Part shown: positions 36,604-45,953 of the stretch, piece by piece
Numbering within the stretch: the stretch's first letter is position 1
Layout of the letters: each line of letters opens with the position of its first letter
From: Acinetobacter sp. XH1741
GTDB taxonomy: Bacteria > Pseudomonadota > Gammaproteobacteria > Pseudomonadales > Moraxellaceae
Direction of reading: 5' to 3'
Assembly (NCBI RefSeq): GCF_041021895.1
Contig: NZ_CP157428.1
Coordinates: 1,798,001 to 1,862,000 of the forward strand
Length of the DNA: 64,000 nucleotides
Notes under the pieces: model-generated
Told to the model about the DNA's origin: nothing
The model's database searches: none
What the model saw: only the letters and a program-made list of their open reading frames with translations
Made by a program: the position numbers and the translations under genes

Positions 36604-36776
36604 ATAGCAGATTATCTTGAAGAGCAACAAGCCAAACAACTTTATCAAGAACTTATCAAATTCGCATGTCCTTGAAAGCTATTTGAAGCCCCCTTATTAA
36701 GTCAAAGGCTATCGAGAACTTTCAAACGACTGAGTATGGACGATGTTTGGCAAAAGGATTAGCGAAAAATATTTGA
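36604..36776 (+). pseudogene. Decayed copy of the small secreted two-cysteine protein
   Basis: Reads IADYLEEQQAKQLYQELI, close to ASHLEEVEAKQLYQELI of the 35013 gene, then a TGA, then FEAPL, then after a frame change IKSKAIENFQ and GRCLAKGLAKNI, matching IKTKAVEDFQ and EKCLARSS. So the copy has lost its 5' half including the signal peptide, gained a stop, and shifted frame. A terminator of the usual kind for this region (36813-36847) still follows it. Confidence 0.75.
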
Positions 36777-36812
36777 GGGTGATAGGGAGAAGTAGCTAAC
36801 TAACGGATACTA

Positions 36813-36847
36813 AAAAACCACCTATTTTTTAAGCTAGGTGGTTTTTT
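36813..36847 (+). terminator. Terminator after the decayed secreted-protein copy
   Basis: AAACCACCTA / TAGGTGGTTT with a T run; similar arms recur in the terminators at 38297 and 40541. Confidence 0.75.
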
Positions 36848-37394
36848 AATTTTAGAGAGGGAAAAACGAGCTTTAACGAATGATCTTAATTTTGGCTAGA
36901 CTTTAATTTAGTGCTGTTGAGATAAATAGTTATGACGTTGAGAATTCTACATGCTTATTAAAACTCATGACTAGAATAAAGGTGAAATAATACGATTTAA
37001 AAATTTAAATGAGCGTTGTAGCTAAGGAGTAGCTCATTATTAAGTTTAAGTTTTATCGCTCGAAAGAGTGGTAAATTTGTAATTAAATATTTCTTTAAGG
37101 AATGAAATTATGCATAAATGAATAATAACTGCGTTATTAATTTATAACTTAGATTATGAATCTAGCTTCATATTAGGTAATAAAAGGTAATACTAGGTAA
37201 GTTATAAGTTGGATAATGAATTTTATAATTTATTTAATAACAAAGTTATTCATATAATGAATAATTATGATGTAACAAAATACAGCAGTTGTTTGGTAAA
37301 CATCTAGTTATTTAAGCACAACTCTTATAAAGTAAAAACCAGAACTCTTCCATATAGAAAACTGTTTTACCAGCTTGTTGACTTTGTGGATAAA

Positions 37395-37507
37395 AAAAAG
37401 ACCAAGTACTGCAATACTTGATCTTTTTTGTGGTTCAGGTGGTTTCTCATAACTGCAATCATGAGAGACCTTAATTTCTAACCGCTGCTGACCAGCACAA
37501 ATTAAGG
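37395..37507 (+). ncRNA. Consecutive hairpins, possible structured RNA
   Basis: First, AAGACCAAGTA/TACTTGATCTT with six T after it (37395-37429), terminator-like. Then GGTTTCTCAT/ATGAGAGACC (37441-37470, one mismatch), and CCTTAATTT/AAATTAAGG (37469-37507) with an inner TGCT/AGCA stem. The last two share bases and would be alternatives or stack. Not recognised. Confidence 0.35.
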
Positions 37508-37540
37508 ATACTTAACATGTAAAACGGTTAAAAATTAACT

Positions 37541-37576
37541 TTAGTAAAGCATGCTTTACTAACTTTAGTTAGTAAA
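37541..37576. repeat. Two overlapping perfect palindromes
   Basis: TTAGTAAAG-CATG-CTTTACTAA (37541-37562) and TTTACTAAC-TTTA-GTTAGTAAA (37555-37576), centres 14 bp apart. They sit 190-225 bp before the AntA-type gene and look like protein binding sites. Confidence 0.6.
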
Positions 37577-37598
37577 TATTAGTCTAGAGGTTTATGTA

Positions 37599-37661
37599 AG
37601 TAAACATTTTGTTTACTTTAGTAAACCTTTGGTTTAATCCACTAAACATTTCGTTTGGTAG
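37599..37661. repeat. Three tandem 21-bp repeats (iteron-like)
   Basis: Units start at 37599, 37620 and 37641, each of the form AGTAAACMTTTKGTTTA. Each is itself a dyad around TTT or TTTC, with centres at 37608, 37629 and about 37650, i.e. two helical turns apart. Copies 2 and 3 drift at the 3' end. They could be operators or origin iterons. Confidence 0.65.
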
Positions 37662-37763
37662 GCTTCTCTTTTCCTAATTTATAACTAACTAATAAAATTT
37701 ATTTTTTCGTTTTATTTCCTTGATTTTGTAGCGTAGCGGAACTCTTTATAAGAGGACTTGCAT

Positions 37764-38282
37764 ATGTATAAACCCCACACATTACACAATTCTTTAATTC
37801 TAGTTGTGGATGCCATAATTGGTGGAGAGATTCAACCTTGTGTTGATGCCCGCACTTTACATCAATGGCTGAAAAGTGAAGATCTTTTTGCTGACTGGAT
37901 AAAAAGGCGAATCAAAACTTATCGATTTGTTGAAAATGAAGACTATATTGTTTTTTCGGTAAAAGGCGAAAGACTCTATAGTAGAAAGGCTTATCAGGAG
38001 TATTTATTAACACTGGACGTTGCCAAAGAGCTATCAATGGTAGAAAACAATGAGCAGGGGCGAATTGCACGCCGTTACTTTATTAACTGTGAGAAAGTAT
38101 TAAGGCAATCAGCTTTCCATTTAATAGATCAATTTAATCGAGCTACATTGGATCTTGAGACTTTAACAGACATTGCTTCTAAAGCTGGAAGGACTTTATG
38201 TTTGGTTGGTAAGCAACTTAAACCGAAAGCAAAATATAAAGTTGAAGAGTTAAAACAAAAGATGCAGCCACTTTTAATCTAA
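37764..38282 (+). CDS. AntA/AntB-family antirepressor protein, orphan
   Basis: 172 aa. N-terminal AntA/AntB domain: CVDARTLHQWLKSEDLFADW, FVENEDYIVF, TLDVAKELSMVENNEQG and RRYFINCEK, all typical. In phages such proteins counter a repressor or modulate lytic entry. It stands alone here behind the palindrome/iteron-like array, so it may act on those sites or on the S24 repressor 10 kb away. AGAGGA ribosome site 7 nt before the ATG at 37764; a TTG two codons earlier is less likely. Confidence 0.85.
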   Translation: MYKPHTLHNSLILVVDAIIGGEIQPCVDARTLHQWLKSEDLFADWIKRRIKTYRFVENEDYIVFSVKGERLYSRKAYQEYLLTLDVAKELSMVENNEQGRIARRYFINCEKVLRQSAFHLIDQFNRATLDLETLTDIASKAGRTLCLVGKQLKPKAKYKVEELKQKMQPLLI

Positions 38283-38296
38283 GCGATTAAAGAAGA

Positions 38297-38321
38297 AACC
38301 ACCTTTCGAGGTGGTTTTTTT
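38297..38321 (+). terminator. Terminator after the AntA-type gene
   Basis: AACCACCT-TTCG-AGGTGGTT then T run. Confidence 0.85.
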
Positions 38322-38368
38322 ATATCTTAAATGTTAGATTTTGACCATTAGTAATAAGAGGTAGTTTC

Positions 38369-38716
38369 ATGAAAAGAATAATTTTAATAGGTGTAATTTG
38401 TTTTCCTGTACTAGCATTAGCAAAACCAGTTCAACCTGTAAGTGATAGCGAGCATGAGCAAAATTGTAGAAATACAATGGAAATTGCAAATGTAATTATG
38501 CAACAAAAGCAAAATGGGATGCCTTTAATAAAGGCATTGGAGGCTAATGATTATGCATTCAAAAAGAACCCTGATAAAAATATGCAAAAGATAATTAACT
38601 TAATTACACGTGATGCTTATGAACAACCAAGTTATTCAACACCTTCAATAAAACAGGAGCAGTTAAATGAATTTTCTGCTAAATATTATTTAGGTTGTAT
38701 GGCACTGTATGAGTAA
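38369..38716 (+). CDS. Small secreted two-cysteine protein, copy 2 (115 aa)
   Basis: Signal peptide (MKRIILIGVICFPVLALA), then Cys in EQNCRNTM, the helix with QKQNGMPLIKAL, RDAYEQP, and a final Cys in YYLGCMAL. Two cysteines bracket the mature domain as in the copies at 35013 and 38812. AAGAGG ribosome site. Followed 95 bp later by a related gene, so the two are a tandem pair. Function unknown. Confidence 0.65.
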   Translation: MKRIILIGVICFPVLALAKPVQPVSDSEHEQNCRNTMEIANVIMQQKQNGMPLIKALEANDYAFKKNPDKNMQKIINLITRDAYEQPSYSTPSIKQEQLNEFSAKYYLGCMALYE

Positions 38717-38811
38717 AAGAGATATTCATTAATTGTGGGTGATAAGTTCAGGTATAATTTTTAGGGTGTAAATATGAAAAATTCAACTCTACAAAATTTG
38801 TGGGAAGTAAT

Positions 38812-39156
38812 ATGAAAAAGCTTTTATATTTAGCTATATCTACATTTATTTCTACCCAAACTTTTGCTAATGAGCCACTCACAACTGATAAAATAGTTGA
38901 GAAATGCTCAGGGTTTGCGGAGGTGACGGAATCTGCAGTACAAGCTAGGCAAAAAGGCATCCCTGCTGCACATATGTACAAATCACTAATCAATAAAGAT
39001 AAAAATACACAAGCCATGTTAAAACTTGCGCTTGATGGAGCATACAAAACACCTTTGGGAAGATCTAAGGAGGAAAAAGAAACTATAATTCTTTCATACA
39101 CAAATGAAACTTTTAACGATTGTATGAAATTTCTTACTGAATATAGTGGGAAATAG
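38812..39156 (+). CDS. Small secreted two-cysteine protein, copy 3 (114 aa)
   Basis: Signal peptide (MKKLLYLAISTFISTQTFA), then VEKCSGF, ARQKGIPAAHMY, DGAYKTPLG and NDCMKFL. Same order of features as the neighbour at 38369: Cys, Q/RQ-G-x-P helix, AY-x-x-P, Cys. GGGAAG lies 5 nt before the ATG at 38812; the frame opens four codons earlier at a GTG that overlaps it. Likely periplasmic and disulfide-bonded. Function unknown. Confidence 0.65.
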   Translation: MKKLLYLAISTFISTQTFANEPLTTDKIVEKCSGFAEVTESAVQARQKGIPAAHMYKSLINKDKNTQAMLKLALDGAYKTPLGRSKEEKETIILSYTNETFNDCMKFLTEYSGK

Positions 39157-39183
39157 AAGTTATAAAAATAGGATTAAAGCACC

Positions 39184-39279
39184 CTAGGGTGGTTTAGCCA
39201 ACCGATTCACTGCTGCTTGAATAATATCAAGTAAAAGTTTTTTAGGACCTTTGCGGTCAGCAATAGCTTTATTATAAAT
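39184..39279 (-). pseudogene. Possible short coding remnant
   Basis: Minus frame reads NKAIADRKGPKKLLLDIIQ and AAVNRLAKPP before a stop, 31 codons with protein-like composition and no start codon. It may be the tail of a deleted gene. Weakly supported. Confidence 0.25.
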
Positions 39280-39374
39280 CCTCTTTAAAAAATAAATTTA
39301 TTGATTTATATACTAAAGGCTAGTATAAAGTGCTCCCATGTGAGGGTAGATTAAATTTAATCTTGTAAAACCTT

Positions 39375-40010
39375 ATGAATAATAATAGCTATGTTAATTT
39401 AAAATGGGTTCATCTAAGAATACAATATATGAAAAGTACAGTTTTAAAAATTGAAGAAGCAGGAATATGGCTTGTAACTTATCTAGGAGCTATATTAGTT
39501 TTTTTTTGTATTGTTGCATTATTTGGAGAAAAAGTTAAAAATTTTTTTGAAAGCAGAAGTAAGGTGAAGGCTCTTTCTGATAATGATTTTAATTATGTTT
39601 CAAGTACTTATGGTGAAACTAATAATTCGTATGTATATATAAATAATATTTTAGATTTTCTTAACTCTTATATTCCAAGTAATATCTTAATTTTATTGTT
39701 CCTAGGAATTATTTATTTTTTATATTTGCTTACAGTAGGTTATATAAAAAATATTAAACCTAATAGAAATAGTTATTTAATATATTTTTCGAATGCACTA
39801 GCATCTATTGCTTCTGGGGTTTGTTCTTTAATGTTCTTTATTACCTCAACATTAATTATTTCAACTGTATTTATTGTAAGTGTAGGAATGCTTTCAAGTA
39901 ATATATTCTTATTTGTACTTTGCTTTACTATCATATATATAACACTTACTATTTTTATATTTTTCGTTGATAAATCTCTGTCGGAAGCTGTGAATAAAAG
40001 TGTACGTTAA
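39375..40010 (+). CDS. Hypothetical membrane protein, 211 aa
   Basis: Four hydrophobic segments (near residues 35-52, 107-127, 140-168 and 175-200), with a charged segment (GEKVKNFFESRSKVKAL) after the first. Not recognised; very AT-rich codons suggest foreign origin. The start is uncertain: an alternative ATG 18 codons in lacks a ribosome site, as does the first. Confidence 0.5.
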   Translation: MNNNSYVNLKWVHLRIQYMKSTVLKIEEAGIWLVTYLGAILVFFCIVALFGEKVKNFFESRSKVKALSDNDFNYVSSTYGETNNSYVYINNILDFLNSYIPSNILILLFLGIIYFLYLLTVGYIKNIKPNRNSYLIYFSNALASIASGVCSLMFFITSTLIISTVFIVSVGMLSSNIFLFVLCFTIIYITLTIFIFFVDKSLSEAVNKSVR

Positions 40011-40586
40011 ATTACTATAATAAATAAATTCTAACGGTTAGAATAAAAACTAACTGTTAGAACTATTTTTTTAGTTTATAGTAAAAATTTACTTTATAAA
40101 GACGGCTTACATGATTTAATTTTTCATCAATCTAATGTTTCCTTATTATGTAAATACAAACCTAACCTATAAAAATATCTTTTACTTTAAATGATCTTTA
40201 TATTCATCTTTATATATTCCTGCTGCAGATGTTTTATTCTTCGTGTTGATAAGCCTCGCATTCAAACCATGCATAAGCTACTTTCAGTTTGTTTCTCTTG
40301 TTGATGCACTACATCTAGGGAAGGAACAAGCAGAAGTAAGATTAATAAATTTTTTTCTCACATTTTTTATAATTGATTAAGGCCATTTTTTTCTCTAAAG
40401 TGGTTTTTGAGCCTTTAAATTTACTTTGAAATAGTTACAAGTCAATTTTCATTGTTATGTCAAAATAATTTTAAATATTAGTTATTAAATTGCATGTGAT
40501 AGGTATAGGGCATAGCTTGATTTTAGTTAACCAACAACCCATAAAAAAACCACCTAACTCTTTCGAATTAAGTGGTTTTTAAATTT
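40011..40586. other. AT-rich gap between the membrane protein and tRNA-Gly
   Basis: Two related dyads near its left end: ATTCTAAC-G-GTTAGAAT (40028-40044) and CTAAC-T-GTTAG (40050-40060), centres 19 bp apart and followed by seven T, so perhaps a terminator or operator pair. The tRNA terminator is at the right end. Short coding-like fragments in between were not convincing. Confidence 0.45.
40541..40580 (-). terminator. Terminator of tRNA-Gly
   Basis: ACCACCT/AAGTGGT-type arms (one mismatch) around AACTCTTTCGAATT, with a U run on the minus strand, just after the tRNA 3' end. Confidence 0.75.
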
Positions 40587-40662
<76 letters not shown>

Positions 40663-40725
40663 AATGTGAGCACATTATAGAGTGTTTCATTAAAGTGTCA
40701 ACACTCTTGTGATCTAATTGAACGT

Positions 40726-42159
40726 TTAATCAGCACGACGCCAAACTGTACCTTGACGTGTATCTTCAAGAACTACGCCTTGGTCGAGTAAAGACTGACG
40801 AATACCGTCCGCTTTAGCAAAGTCCTTTGCTTTTTTCGCATCAACACGTTGTTGAATGAAATCTTCAATTTCAGCATCAGACAGAGTAAGTGCTTCTTGT
40901 CCAATATCTGACTTTAAGAAATCATCTACATTGTGTTGTACCAAACCTAAAATGTTGGTGAGGTGACGTAATGTCGAATAAAGCACAGTCGCTTGGTCAG
41001 CTTGCTCTTCTTTTACAGCACGGTTTAACTCTTTGTTGAGTTCAAACAATACCGCCATTGCTTCAGCAGTATTGAAATCATCACACATCGCATTGTTAAA
41101 GCGTTCGATAAAGTTTTGATCAAGCGATTCAGTTGTCGTTTGATCGTACACTTGTTGATAAGCTTTAAATGAATGGTAGAAGCGAGTTAAAGAAGTTTTT
41201 GCTTCTTTAAGTGCTACATCAGAGAAGTTCACAGGGCTACGGTAGTGTGAAGACACAATAAAGTAGCGAATCACTTCAGGGTGGAATTTCTCCATCACGT
41301 CGCGAATAGTAAAGAAGTTGCCTAAAGACTTAGACATCTTTTCACCATCAACGTTAATGAAGCCAACATGCATCCAGTAATTTACATACTGTTCACCAGT
41401 TGAGGCTTCACTTTGCGCAATTTCATTTTCATGGTGTGGGAACATTAAATCTGAACCGCCACCATGAATGTCAAAGTGATTGCCTAGGCAGCAAGTCGAC
41501 ATTGCAGAACATTCTATGTGCCAGCCCGGACGACCATTGCCCCAAGGAGATGCCCAAGATGGTTCATTTTCTTTGGCATGTTTCCAGAGTACAAAGTCAA
41601 ACGGATGTTTCTTTTCAACTTCTACGTCAACACGTTCACTTGCGCCAGCTTGCATATCGTCAAGCTTACGGCCAGAAAGACGACCGTATTTTTCAAATTT
41701 GGTCACTTCAAAATACACATCGCCATTTGAAGCAGGGTAAGCAGAACCTTTATTGACCAAATTGCCAATCATATTTTGCATTTGCTCAATATATTCAGTG
41801 GCTTTTGGTGCTTCGTCTGGAGCTAAACAGCCTAAGTTCGCTGCATCTTCATTCATTGCATCGATAAAGCGAGTAGTGAGCTGTTGAATGGTTTCGCCAT
41901 TTTCATTTGCGCGCTTGATGATTTTGTCGTCAATGTCGGTAATGTTGCGAATGTAGCGAACATTCCAACCCTGACTACGTAAAAAGCGAATAATGTAGTC
42001 AAATGCAACCATAACTCGAGCGTGCCCGATATGACAGTAGTCGTAAACGGTCATACCGCAGACGTACATATCGATGTGACCTTCTTTGCGAGGTACAAAT
42101 TCAACTTTTTTTCGTTGCTCAGAGTTATATAAAACAAACGGTTGCATAAGGGTTTTCAA
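40726..42159 (-). CDS. cysS: Cysteinyl-tRNA synthetase CysS
   Basis: Class I synthetase charging tRNA-Cys. 477 aa. HIGH motif in CHIGHARV, zinc-binding Cys/His residues ([25 protein letters not shown]) and KMSKS in [12 protein letters not shown]-terminal DALR and tRNA-binding parts follow. Full family length. Core gene that ends the accessory stretch. Confidence 0.96.
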   Translation of the reverse strand: MKTLMQPFVLYNSEQRKKVEFVPRKEGHIDMYVCGMTVYDYCHIGHARVMVAFDYIIRFLRSQGWNVRYIRNITDIDDKIIKRANENGETIQQLTTRFIDAMNEDAANLGCLAPDEAPKATEYIEQMQNMIGNLVNKGSAYPASNGDVYFEVTKFEKYGRLSGRKLDDMQAGASERVDVEVEKKHPFDFVLWKHAKENEPSWASPWGNGRPGWHIECSAMSTCCLGNHFDIHGGGSDLMFPHHENEIAQSEASTGEQYVNYWMHVGFINVDGEKMSKSLGNFFTIRDVMEKFHPEVIRYFIVSSHYRSPVNFSDVALKEAKTSLTRFYHSFKAYQQVYDQTTTESLDQNFIERFNNAMCDDFNTAEAMAVLFELNKELNRAVKEEQADQATVLYSTLRHLTNILGLVQHNVDDFLKSDIGQEALTLSDAEIEDFIQQRVDAKKAKDFAKADGIRQSLLDQGVVLEDTRQGTVWRRAD

Positions 42160-42361
42160 ACACTCAACAAAAATAGTGTTACATCATAACTGATGCATCA
42201 TTTTTAAAAAAGTTTTATGCATTAATTTTATAAGCTTGTGAAATCTTATACATTTAAAAACGTGTAACTGATTGAGTTATGCTAGAATGCCCCCAAATCT
42301 TTTGATTAAAATCACCGATCTCAATTGAGAGATCAGATCAATTATTTTGAGTCAAACTCGT

Positions 42362-43339
42362 ATGCCTAATCCTACAGATTTCCAGAGCAGTGCATTAGCT
42401 ACATTGCGTATTGAGCAACAAGCCATAGATGTATTAGCAACACAAATTGATGACCGTTTTAGCCGTGCTTGCGAAGTACTGTTGCAGTGTAAAGGTCGTG
42501 TTGTGATTACAGGTATGGGTAAATCTGGGCATATTGGTCGAAAAATGGCGGCAACATTTGCCTCTACAGGCACACCGTCTTTCTTTATGCATCCTGGTGA
42601 AGCAGGGCACGGCGATTTAGGTATGCTGGTTCGTGGTGATGTACTCATTGCAATTTCCAACTCAGGAAAAAGCGATGAAATCATGATGCTTATGCCACTT
42701 ATTAAACATCTTGGCGTACCTATGATTACGATTAGTCGTAACGATAAAGGTCCAATGCCGCAAAATGCCGATATTGCTTTAACTTTAGGTGAGTCAGATG
42801 AAGCTTGTCCTTTAGGCTTAGCACCAACCTCTAGTACAACAGCGACTTTGGTGTTAGGCGATGCTTTAGCGGTAGCCTTACTTGAAGCACGTGGTTTTAC
42901 TGCTGATGATTTTGCTCGTTCGCACCCGGCTGGTGCATTAGGCAAACGCTTGCTTTTACATGTAAAACATTTAATGCATACAGGCGATGAGTTACCAAAA
43001 GTTTCACCTGAAACACCAATGAATCAAGTGCTTTATGAGATTTCAAATAAGCGTTTAGGCTTGACAACAATTGTTGATGAACAAGACCATTTGCTTGGTA
43101 TTTTTACAGATGGGGATTTACGTCGTCTGATTGATAAGCAACAAGGTTTTGATGTGAATTTACCTGTTTCTGAAGTCATGACTAAAAAGCCATCAACGAT
43201 TTCTCAAGAAGCACGTGCTGTAGAAGCTCTACAACAGCTTAACCAGAAAAAAATCAGTCAGTTTGTGGTGGTTGATGATCAAAATAAAGTGATTGGTGTA
43301 ATTAGTATGCATGACCTTATTCAGGCAGGGGTGAATTAA
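42362..43339 (+). CDS. kdsD: D-arabinose 5-phosphate isomerase KdsD
   Basis: Makes arabinose 5-phosphate, the first step to Kdo for lipooligosaccharide. 325 aa: SIS domain (GMGKSGHIGRKMAATFASTGTPS, ISNSGKSDE) then two CBS domains. A TTG five codons upstream is also open; neither start has an obvious ribosome site. First gene of kdsD-kdsC-lptC-lptA-lptB. Confidence 0.93.
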   Translation: MPNPTDFQSSALATLRIEQQAIDVLATQIDDRFSRACEVLLQCKGRVVITGMGKSGHIGRKMAATFASTGTPSFFMHPGEAGHGDLGMLVRGDVLIAISNSGKSDEIMMLMPLIKHLGVPMITISRNDKGPMPQNADIALTLGESDEACPLGLAPTSSTTATLVLGDALAVALLEARGFTADDFARSHPAGALGKRLLLHVKHLMHTGDELPKVSPETPMNQVLYEISNKRLGLTTIVDEQDHLLGIFTDGDLRRLIDKQQGFDVNLPVSEVMTKKPSTISQEARAVEALQQLNQKKISQFVVVDDQNKVIGVISMHDLIQAGVN

Positions 43340-43342
43340 TTC

Positions 43343-43882
43343 ATGGCATCGTATGCATTGTTAGAACAAGCACGTCATTTGCAGGCATTGGTTCTGGATG
43401 TTGATGGTATTTTGAGTGATGGCTTTGTGACTTTAACCAACACGGGCGATGAAATTAAATCGTTTGATATTCGTGATGGTTTGGGCATGAAACTTGCGCA
43501 AAAAGCAGGTATGAAAGTCATTATTATTACTGGCCGAAAAAGCAATATTGTTGAAAAACGTATGTCTGATTTAGGCGTTGATCTGGTTTTTCAAGGTCGT
43601 GAAGACAAAGGCTCTGCACTTCGTGAAGCCTGTGCACAGTTTAATATCCTACCTTCTGATTGCTTATATATGGGCGATGATTGGCCTGATCTTTCAGCAT
43701 TTGCAATTGCTGGAATGAGCGTTACTGTTCCAAATGGACATGAAGAAGTACGTCGCCGTGCACATTTGGTAACCCAAGCCATGGGTGGTCGTGGTGCTGT
43801 ACGTGAAGTCTGTGATATGTTGCTGATCGCAAAAGGCATTTACCAAGAACTTCTTGAAAAATATCTTGCAGTACCGCATTAA
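43343..43882 (+). CDS. kdsC: Kdo 8-phosphate phosphatase KdsC
   Basis: HAD-superfamily phosphatase (179 aa) releasing Kdo from Kdo 8-phosphate. Motif I LVLDVDGILSDG, motif II IITGR, motif III around the QGREDKGSAL lysine and motif IV YMGDDWPDL. Starts 3 bp after kdsD. Confidence 0.94.
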   Translation: MASYALLEQARHLQALVLDVDGILSDGFVTLTNTGDEIKSFDIRDGLGMKLAQKAGMKVIIITGRKSNIVEKRMSDLGVDLVFQGREDKGSALREACAQFNILPSDCLYMGDDWPDLSAFAIAGMSVTVPNGHEEVRRRAHLVTQAMGGRGAVREVCDMLLIAKGIYQELLEKYLAVPH

Positions 43883-43919
43883 TAACTAGATTACTTAAAA
43901 AGGTAGGCTATTCCTGCTC

Positions 43920-44468
43920 ATGGATACCAGAGTTTTATATATTGTTGCTGTAGTGGTTGCTGCTGTAAGTGGTGGTTACTACTACTATAGCGGCAAGGCA
44001 AAAAAACTGGACATTGGTTCGGCGAAGAATATGACGTATTCAGCGCAGGGCGTCCATTTGACTCAAACTGATGACAAAGGCAATTTGTATATTCGTGCTG
44101 AAGTTCGTCAGCTTGAGCAGGATATGCAACAAAAGACATCAAAGTTGGATCAACTTAATGCCTCTATGTATAAATTAGGTAAAGTTGATGCAACATTCTT
44201 TGCTAAACAAGCTTATGGATATGATGATAATCAAAAGGTTGTGTTATCGGGTGATGTGGTAGCAACTAAGCTAGCACCTCAAGGAACACTTGAGTTTCAA
44301 ACCGATGAATTAACGGGTTATCCAAAAACCAGAGATATTGAAACGAATCACCAAGTGACTGTTCAGTCTCCACAAGGCGAGTTTGTGAGTAAAGGATTAA
44401 AAGGCAATTTGAATAATGGTCAGTACGAATTTTTTAATATTCGAGGAAAGTATGCACCAAAGTCTTAA
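43920..44468 (+). CDS. lptC: LPS export protein LptC
   Basis: Bitopic inner-membrane protein (182 aa) that takes lipid from LptB2FG and hands it to LptA. Single N-terminal helix (VLYIVAVVVAAVSGGYYYY) and a beta-jellyroll periplasmic domain. Operon position between kdsC and lptA is standard. Overlaps lptA by 17 bp. Confidence 0.88.
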   Translation: MDTRVLYIVAVVVAAVSGGYYYYSGKAKKLDIGSAKNMTYSAQGVHLTQTDDKGNLYIRAEVRQLEQDMQQKTSKLDQLNASMYKLGKVDATFFAKQAYGYDDNQKVVLSGDVVATKLAPQGTLEFQTDELTGYPKTRDIETNHQVTVQSPQGEFVSKGLKGNLNNGQYEFFNIRGKYAPKS

Positions 44469-45000
44469 TTTAAAACGTTCTTCAGCTTTCCTAAAACAAG
44501 CTGCGGTAATTACACTCGTTGCTTTATCATCTGCTTCGACTTTTGCTTTGCCGTCTGACCGTAATCAACAAATTTCATTGGTTGCAGACCGTGCAACTTA
44601 CAATGATAAGACTGGTTTGACGACTTACACGGGTAACGTCGTGATTGAACAAGGTACGATGAAGCTTCAAGCTGACTCGATTGTTGCAAATCTAAACTCG
44701 AAACGTGAAATTCAGGTGATTACTGCAAAAGGTAGACCAGCCAAGTTCCAACAGCAAGTCAATGCCAATAAAGGCGTTGCACGTGGTGAAGGACAGACCA
44801 TTGTTTATAATGCAGACACAGGCATTATTACGTTGTCTGGCGGCGCGTACTTATATCAAGATGGTTCAAGTATTCGTGGTAACTCTCTGAAATATAGTAT
44901 GAATAAAGGTGATGTTGAAGCTCAAGGTTCTTCTTCAAACCGCGTACAAATTATTATTCCACCTTCAAGTTCAAAAAGTTTCCCAGGAGCGCGTGACTAA
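44452..45000 (+). CDS. lptA: LPS transport periplasmic protein LptA
   Basis: 182 aa periplasmic beta-jellyroll bridge protein. Signal peptide ends near STFA; then [20 protein letters not shown], as in LptA/OstA. The frame opens at 44416 but GAGG lies 5 nt before the ATG at 44452, inside lptC. Stop overlaps the lptB start by one base (TAATG). Confidence 0.9.
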   Translation: MHQSLNLKRSSAFLKQAAVITLVALSSASTFALPSDRNQQISLVADRATYNDKTGLTTYTGNVVIEQGTMKLQADSIVANLNSKREIQVITAKGRPAKFQQQVNANKGVARGEGQTIVYNADTGIITLSGGAYLYQDGSSIRGNSLKYSMNKGDVEAQGSSSNRVQIIIPPSSSKSFPGARD

Positions 45001-45746
45001 TGCAACAAGCTCTTCAACAACCGCAAACTTTGTGTATTAAACACTTAGCAAAAAACTATAGTAAGCGTTGGGTGGTTAAAGACGTCTCTTTTAGTATGCA
45101 AAGTGGACAGATTGTTGGTTTGCTTGGTCCTAATGGTGCCGGAAAAACAACGAGTTTCTATATGGTCGTTGGGTTGGTGCGTATGGATAAAGGCGAAATC
45201 CATCTTGATGACTTGGATATGTCCGACTTGGCAATGCATGAGCGTGCACGTAAAGGTATTGGTTATTTACCTCAAGAAGCTTCTATCTTTAGAAAGTTGA
45301 CGATTGCTGAAAATATTATGTCGATCTTAGAGACGCGTAAAGATTTAAATAAACAGCAACGTCAACAACGTCTTAATGAATTATTAAATGACTTTAAAAT
45401 CAGTCATATTAAAGATTCACTAGGGATGAGTGTTTCTGGTGGTGAACGCCGCCGTGCAGAAATTGCGCGTGCGTTGGCAGCAGATCCTAAATTTATGCTC
45501 TTAGATGAACCTTTTGCTGGTGTTGACCCGATCTCGGTTGGGGATATTAAAGACATTATCCAGACACTCAAAGATCGTGGAATTGGTGTACTCATTACAG
45601 ATCATAATGTACGTGAAACTTTGGCGATCTGTGAGCGCGCTTACATCGTAAGTGAAGGCTCGGTTATTGCCGAAGGCACCCCACAAGAAATTTTAGATAA
45701 TGAACAAGTGCGTAAAGTCTATTTGGGCGACGATTTTACAGTTTAA
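45000..45746 (+). CDS. lptB: LPS export ABC ATPase LptB
   Basis: 248 aa cytoplasmic ATPase powering LptFG. Walker [12 protein letters not shown], signature [16 protein letters not shown], Walker [13 protein letters not shown] and H-loop ITDHNVRE. Last gene of the operon, with a terminator 25 bp on. Confidence 0.96.
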   Translation: MQQALQQPQTLCIKHLAKNYSKRWVVKDVSFSMQSGQIVGLLGPNGAGKTTSFYMVVGLVRMDKGEIHLDDLDMSDLAMHERARKGIGYLPQEASIFRKLTIAENIMSILETRKDLNKQQRQQRLNELLNDFKISHIKDSLGMSVSGGERRRAEIARALAADPKFMLLDEPFAGVDPISVGDIKDIIQTLKDRGIGVLITDHNVRETLAICERAYIVSEGSVIAEGTPQEILDNEQVRKVYLGDDFTV

Positions 45747-45771
45747 TTAAAGTAATTAATCTAATTGGTTA

Positions 45772-45796
45772 AAAAGAGGTCAAGGCCTCTTTTTTG
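45772..45796 (+). terminator. Terminator after lptB
   Basis: AAAAGAGG / CCTCTTTT followed by T run. Confidence 0.85.
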
Positions 45797-45953
45797 TTTT
45801 TTGGTGTTTTATAAATAAAAACAAACATATATACCACTCATTTAATAAAAAAATAATGTGTGATTTATTCGACCAATTATGCTGTTTTCGTTGAAAAACT
45901 ATGTAGAATGGAGATGCTTTTAAACGATAACAAACAACATCAACAAGATAAGC

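Larger units (their letters stand above)
36777..37763. other. Gene-free kilobase with hairpins, dyads and tandem repeats
   Basis: No ORF of note. It holds a terminator (36813-36847, AACCACCTA/TAGGTGGTT), two AATAAC-N3-GTTATT dyads (37124-37138 and 37236-37250), a perfect DnaA-box 9-mer (TGTGGATAA, 37385-37393), a T-rich-ended hairpin (37395-37429), hairpins at 37441-37507, and a palindrome and tandem-repeat array at 37541-37661. Confidence 0.6.

Noticed and set aside
37541..37661. CRISPR array
   Set aside because: Repeats are only 21 bp, contiguous, without unique spacers, and no cas genes are present.
40150..40330. Minus-strand fragment reading LKVAYAWFECEAYQHEE
   Set aside because: Only about 22 codons before a stop, no start, no recognised homologue; cannot be separated from chance.
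26062..40586. A complete prophage integrated at a tRNA gene
   Set aside because: No integrase, terminase, portal, capsid or tail genes, and no repeat of the tRNA 3' end was seen at the other side. Only scattered phage-type genes are present.
41400..41756. Plus-strand frames inside cysS
   Set aside because: Antisense shadows of a well-supported essential gene.
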